The position numbers and the translations under genes are program-made. Shown here piece after piece: positions 20,232 through 21,251 of a stretch of 21,251 nt of DNA. Location: positions 1 through 21,251 of the IMG/VR virus record IMGVR_UViG_3300024306_000548; one strand, given 5' to 3'. Within the stretch, counting starts at the first letter, position 1. Each line of letters starts with the position of its first letter. The notes below the pieces were generated by a model, which was not told the DNA's origin, ran no database searches, and saw nothing but the letters and a program-made list of their open reading frames with translations. The DNA is from a virus.

Positions 20232-20822
20232 ATGACTACGAATACAGATATTATGATCGATTTGGAGACACTTGATGTTCTCCCTTCCGCAACAATTCTT
20301 ACCATAGGAGCAGTTAAGTTTGATCCTTTTGGTTCTGACGTAGAAGAGCCCTCGATGGAGAAATTCTATGTTCGTGTTGATGTAGACAGTTGCGATAAAA
20401 TCGGTTGCACAGTTAGCCAAGCTACATTAGATTGGTGGAGTAACCAAAGCAAGGCTGCACAAGACGAAGCGTTTGATCCTAATGGTAGGATCGACATCAC
20501 TGATGCTATGAATCAATTATATAAATTTTGCTGGGGAGCCAAACGTGTTTGGAGCCACGGTGCTGGATTTGATGTTATTATTTGTGAACACCTATTCCGT
20601 AAAATTGGCAAAGCAGTTCCTTGGCAATTTTGGGAAGTTCGCGATACTAGAACTTTATTTGATCTAGGAATTAACCCTAATCGTCCTCCGGTTTTAAAAC
20701 ATCATGCCCTAGAAGATGCTTGGAATCAAGCAGTGGGTGTTCAAAACGTGTTTAAATCCCTAAGAACAGCTAGTTCTGCATTAGACGGAAAATTGTTCGC
20801 ACCTCTGGCCAATCAGAGATAA
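20232..20822 (+). CDS. DnaQ/DexA-like 3'-5' exonuclease
   Basis: 196 aa from ATG 20232; a longer start at 20193 would run through the promoter. DEDD motifs: MIDLETLD (Exo I, Asp/Glu), WSHGAGFDVIICEHLF (Exo II Asp), HHALEDAWNQA (Exo III, His/Asp of the DEDDh class). The layout resembles T4 DexA, a phage exonuclease that degrades single-stranded DNA. It may trim host DNA or proofread recombination products. Its stop lies in a late-type box. Confidence 0.9.
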   Translation: MTTNTDIMIDLETLDVLPSATILTIGAVKFDPFGSDVEEPSMEKFYVRVDVDSCDKIGCTVSQATLDWWSNQSKAAQDEAFDPNGRIDITDAMNQLYKFCWGAKRVWSHGAGFDVIICEHLFRKIGKAVPWQFWEVRDTRTLFDLGINPNRPPVLKHHALEDAWNQAVGVQNVFKSLRTASSALDGKLFAPLANQR

Positions 20823-20825
20823 ATA
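20818..20825 (+). promoter_or_regulatory. T4-type late promoter candidate for dnaK
   Basis: GATAAATA overlaps the stop codon of the exonuclease; expected start about 20831, which is the first base of the leader hairpin. Confidence 0.5.
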
Positions 20826-20830
20826 TTTTT

Positions 20831-20859
20831 GTAGTAATGCACCTTTAGGGTATTGCTAC
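20831..20859 (+). promoter_or_regulatory. 5'-end hairpin of dnaK leader
   Basis: GTAGTAATGC (20831-20840) pairs with GTATTGCTAC (20850-20859), 10 bp with two G-U pairs and a 9-base loop. It begins at the predicted late start. A second small GGGC/GCCC hairpin follows, then SD TAAGGAG. Confidence 0.45.
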
Positions 20860-20901
20860 AGGGCATAGGGCCCAAATAGATCTTACTTTATAAGGAGATA
20901 G

Positions 20902-21251
<350 letters not shown>

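Overview
The window reads as part of a large, lytic, T4-like tailed phage genome. Every gene I can support lies on the + strand. Genes are packed with ATGA, TAATG or TTGA junctions. T4-type late-promoter motifs (TAAATA core, one exact TATAAATA) sit at gene ends. Phage hallmarks include a PAAR-tipped spike fused to an M15 peptidase, class Ia ribonucleotide reductase with glutaredoxin, a DexA-like exonuclease, phage bS21 and a SleB-type lysis gene. The likely host is a Gram-negative PQQ-using methylotroph, perhaps a Methylophilaceae/OM43-like bacterium. That is inferred from a stand-alone PqqA peptide gene, outer-membrane and lipoprotein genes, and a circularly permuted (two-piece) tmRNA. The host assignment is an inference.

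Layout. 1-3924: nrdA (cut by the window edge), nrdB, a small gene, glutaredoxin and a small beta-rich protein. 3926-5899: PAAR/M15 spike, DUF454 membrane protein, two small genes and a tRNA with anticodon CUA (amber suppressor). 5900-7403: zinc-ribbon protein, a structured leader, and a gene whose third codon is TAG. 7384-7766: promoter, two-piece tmRNA and terminator. 7768-8482: an outer-membrane beta-barrel gene as its own transcription unit with an operator-like dyad. 8546-10180: a peroxide-defence operon (AhpC, DOPA-dioxygenase-family protein, small membrane protein, AhpD). 10209-12047: a small gene, an LpxH-like metallophosphoesterase whose start codon sits in a nested hairpin, and a GT2 glycosyltransferase. 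12026-12288: a pqqA unit with operator cluster, -10 box, SD, 23-codon gene and terminator. 12290-14398: SGNH hydrolase, SDR epimerase, a basic phage protein and a short ORF interrupted by TGA. 14436-15834: SleB-like hydrolase, possible holin and 2OG-Fe(II) oxygenase. 15857-17111: two lipoproteins and a secreted protein. 17118-19161: a membrane/coiled-coil protein, an unknown and bS21. 19174-21251: GMP reductase, a 3'-5' exonuclease and the start of dnaK.

How it fits together. Nucleotide supply comes from NrdAB, Grx and GuaC. Translation and folding takeover comes from bS21, tmRNA, suppressor tRNA and DnaK. Envelope remodelling and lysis, peroxide detoxification, and probable manipulation of host PQQ-dependent methanol oxidation complete the set. 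At least ten sigma70-like promoters (TTGAC-type, about 17 bp, TATAAT-type), several hidden in the 3' ends of upstream genes, alternate with late motifs. This suggests early accessory cassettes inserted among late genes.
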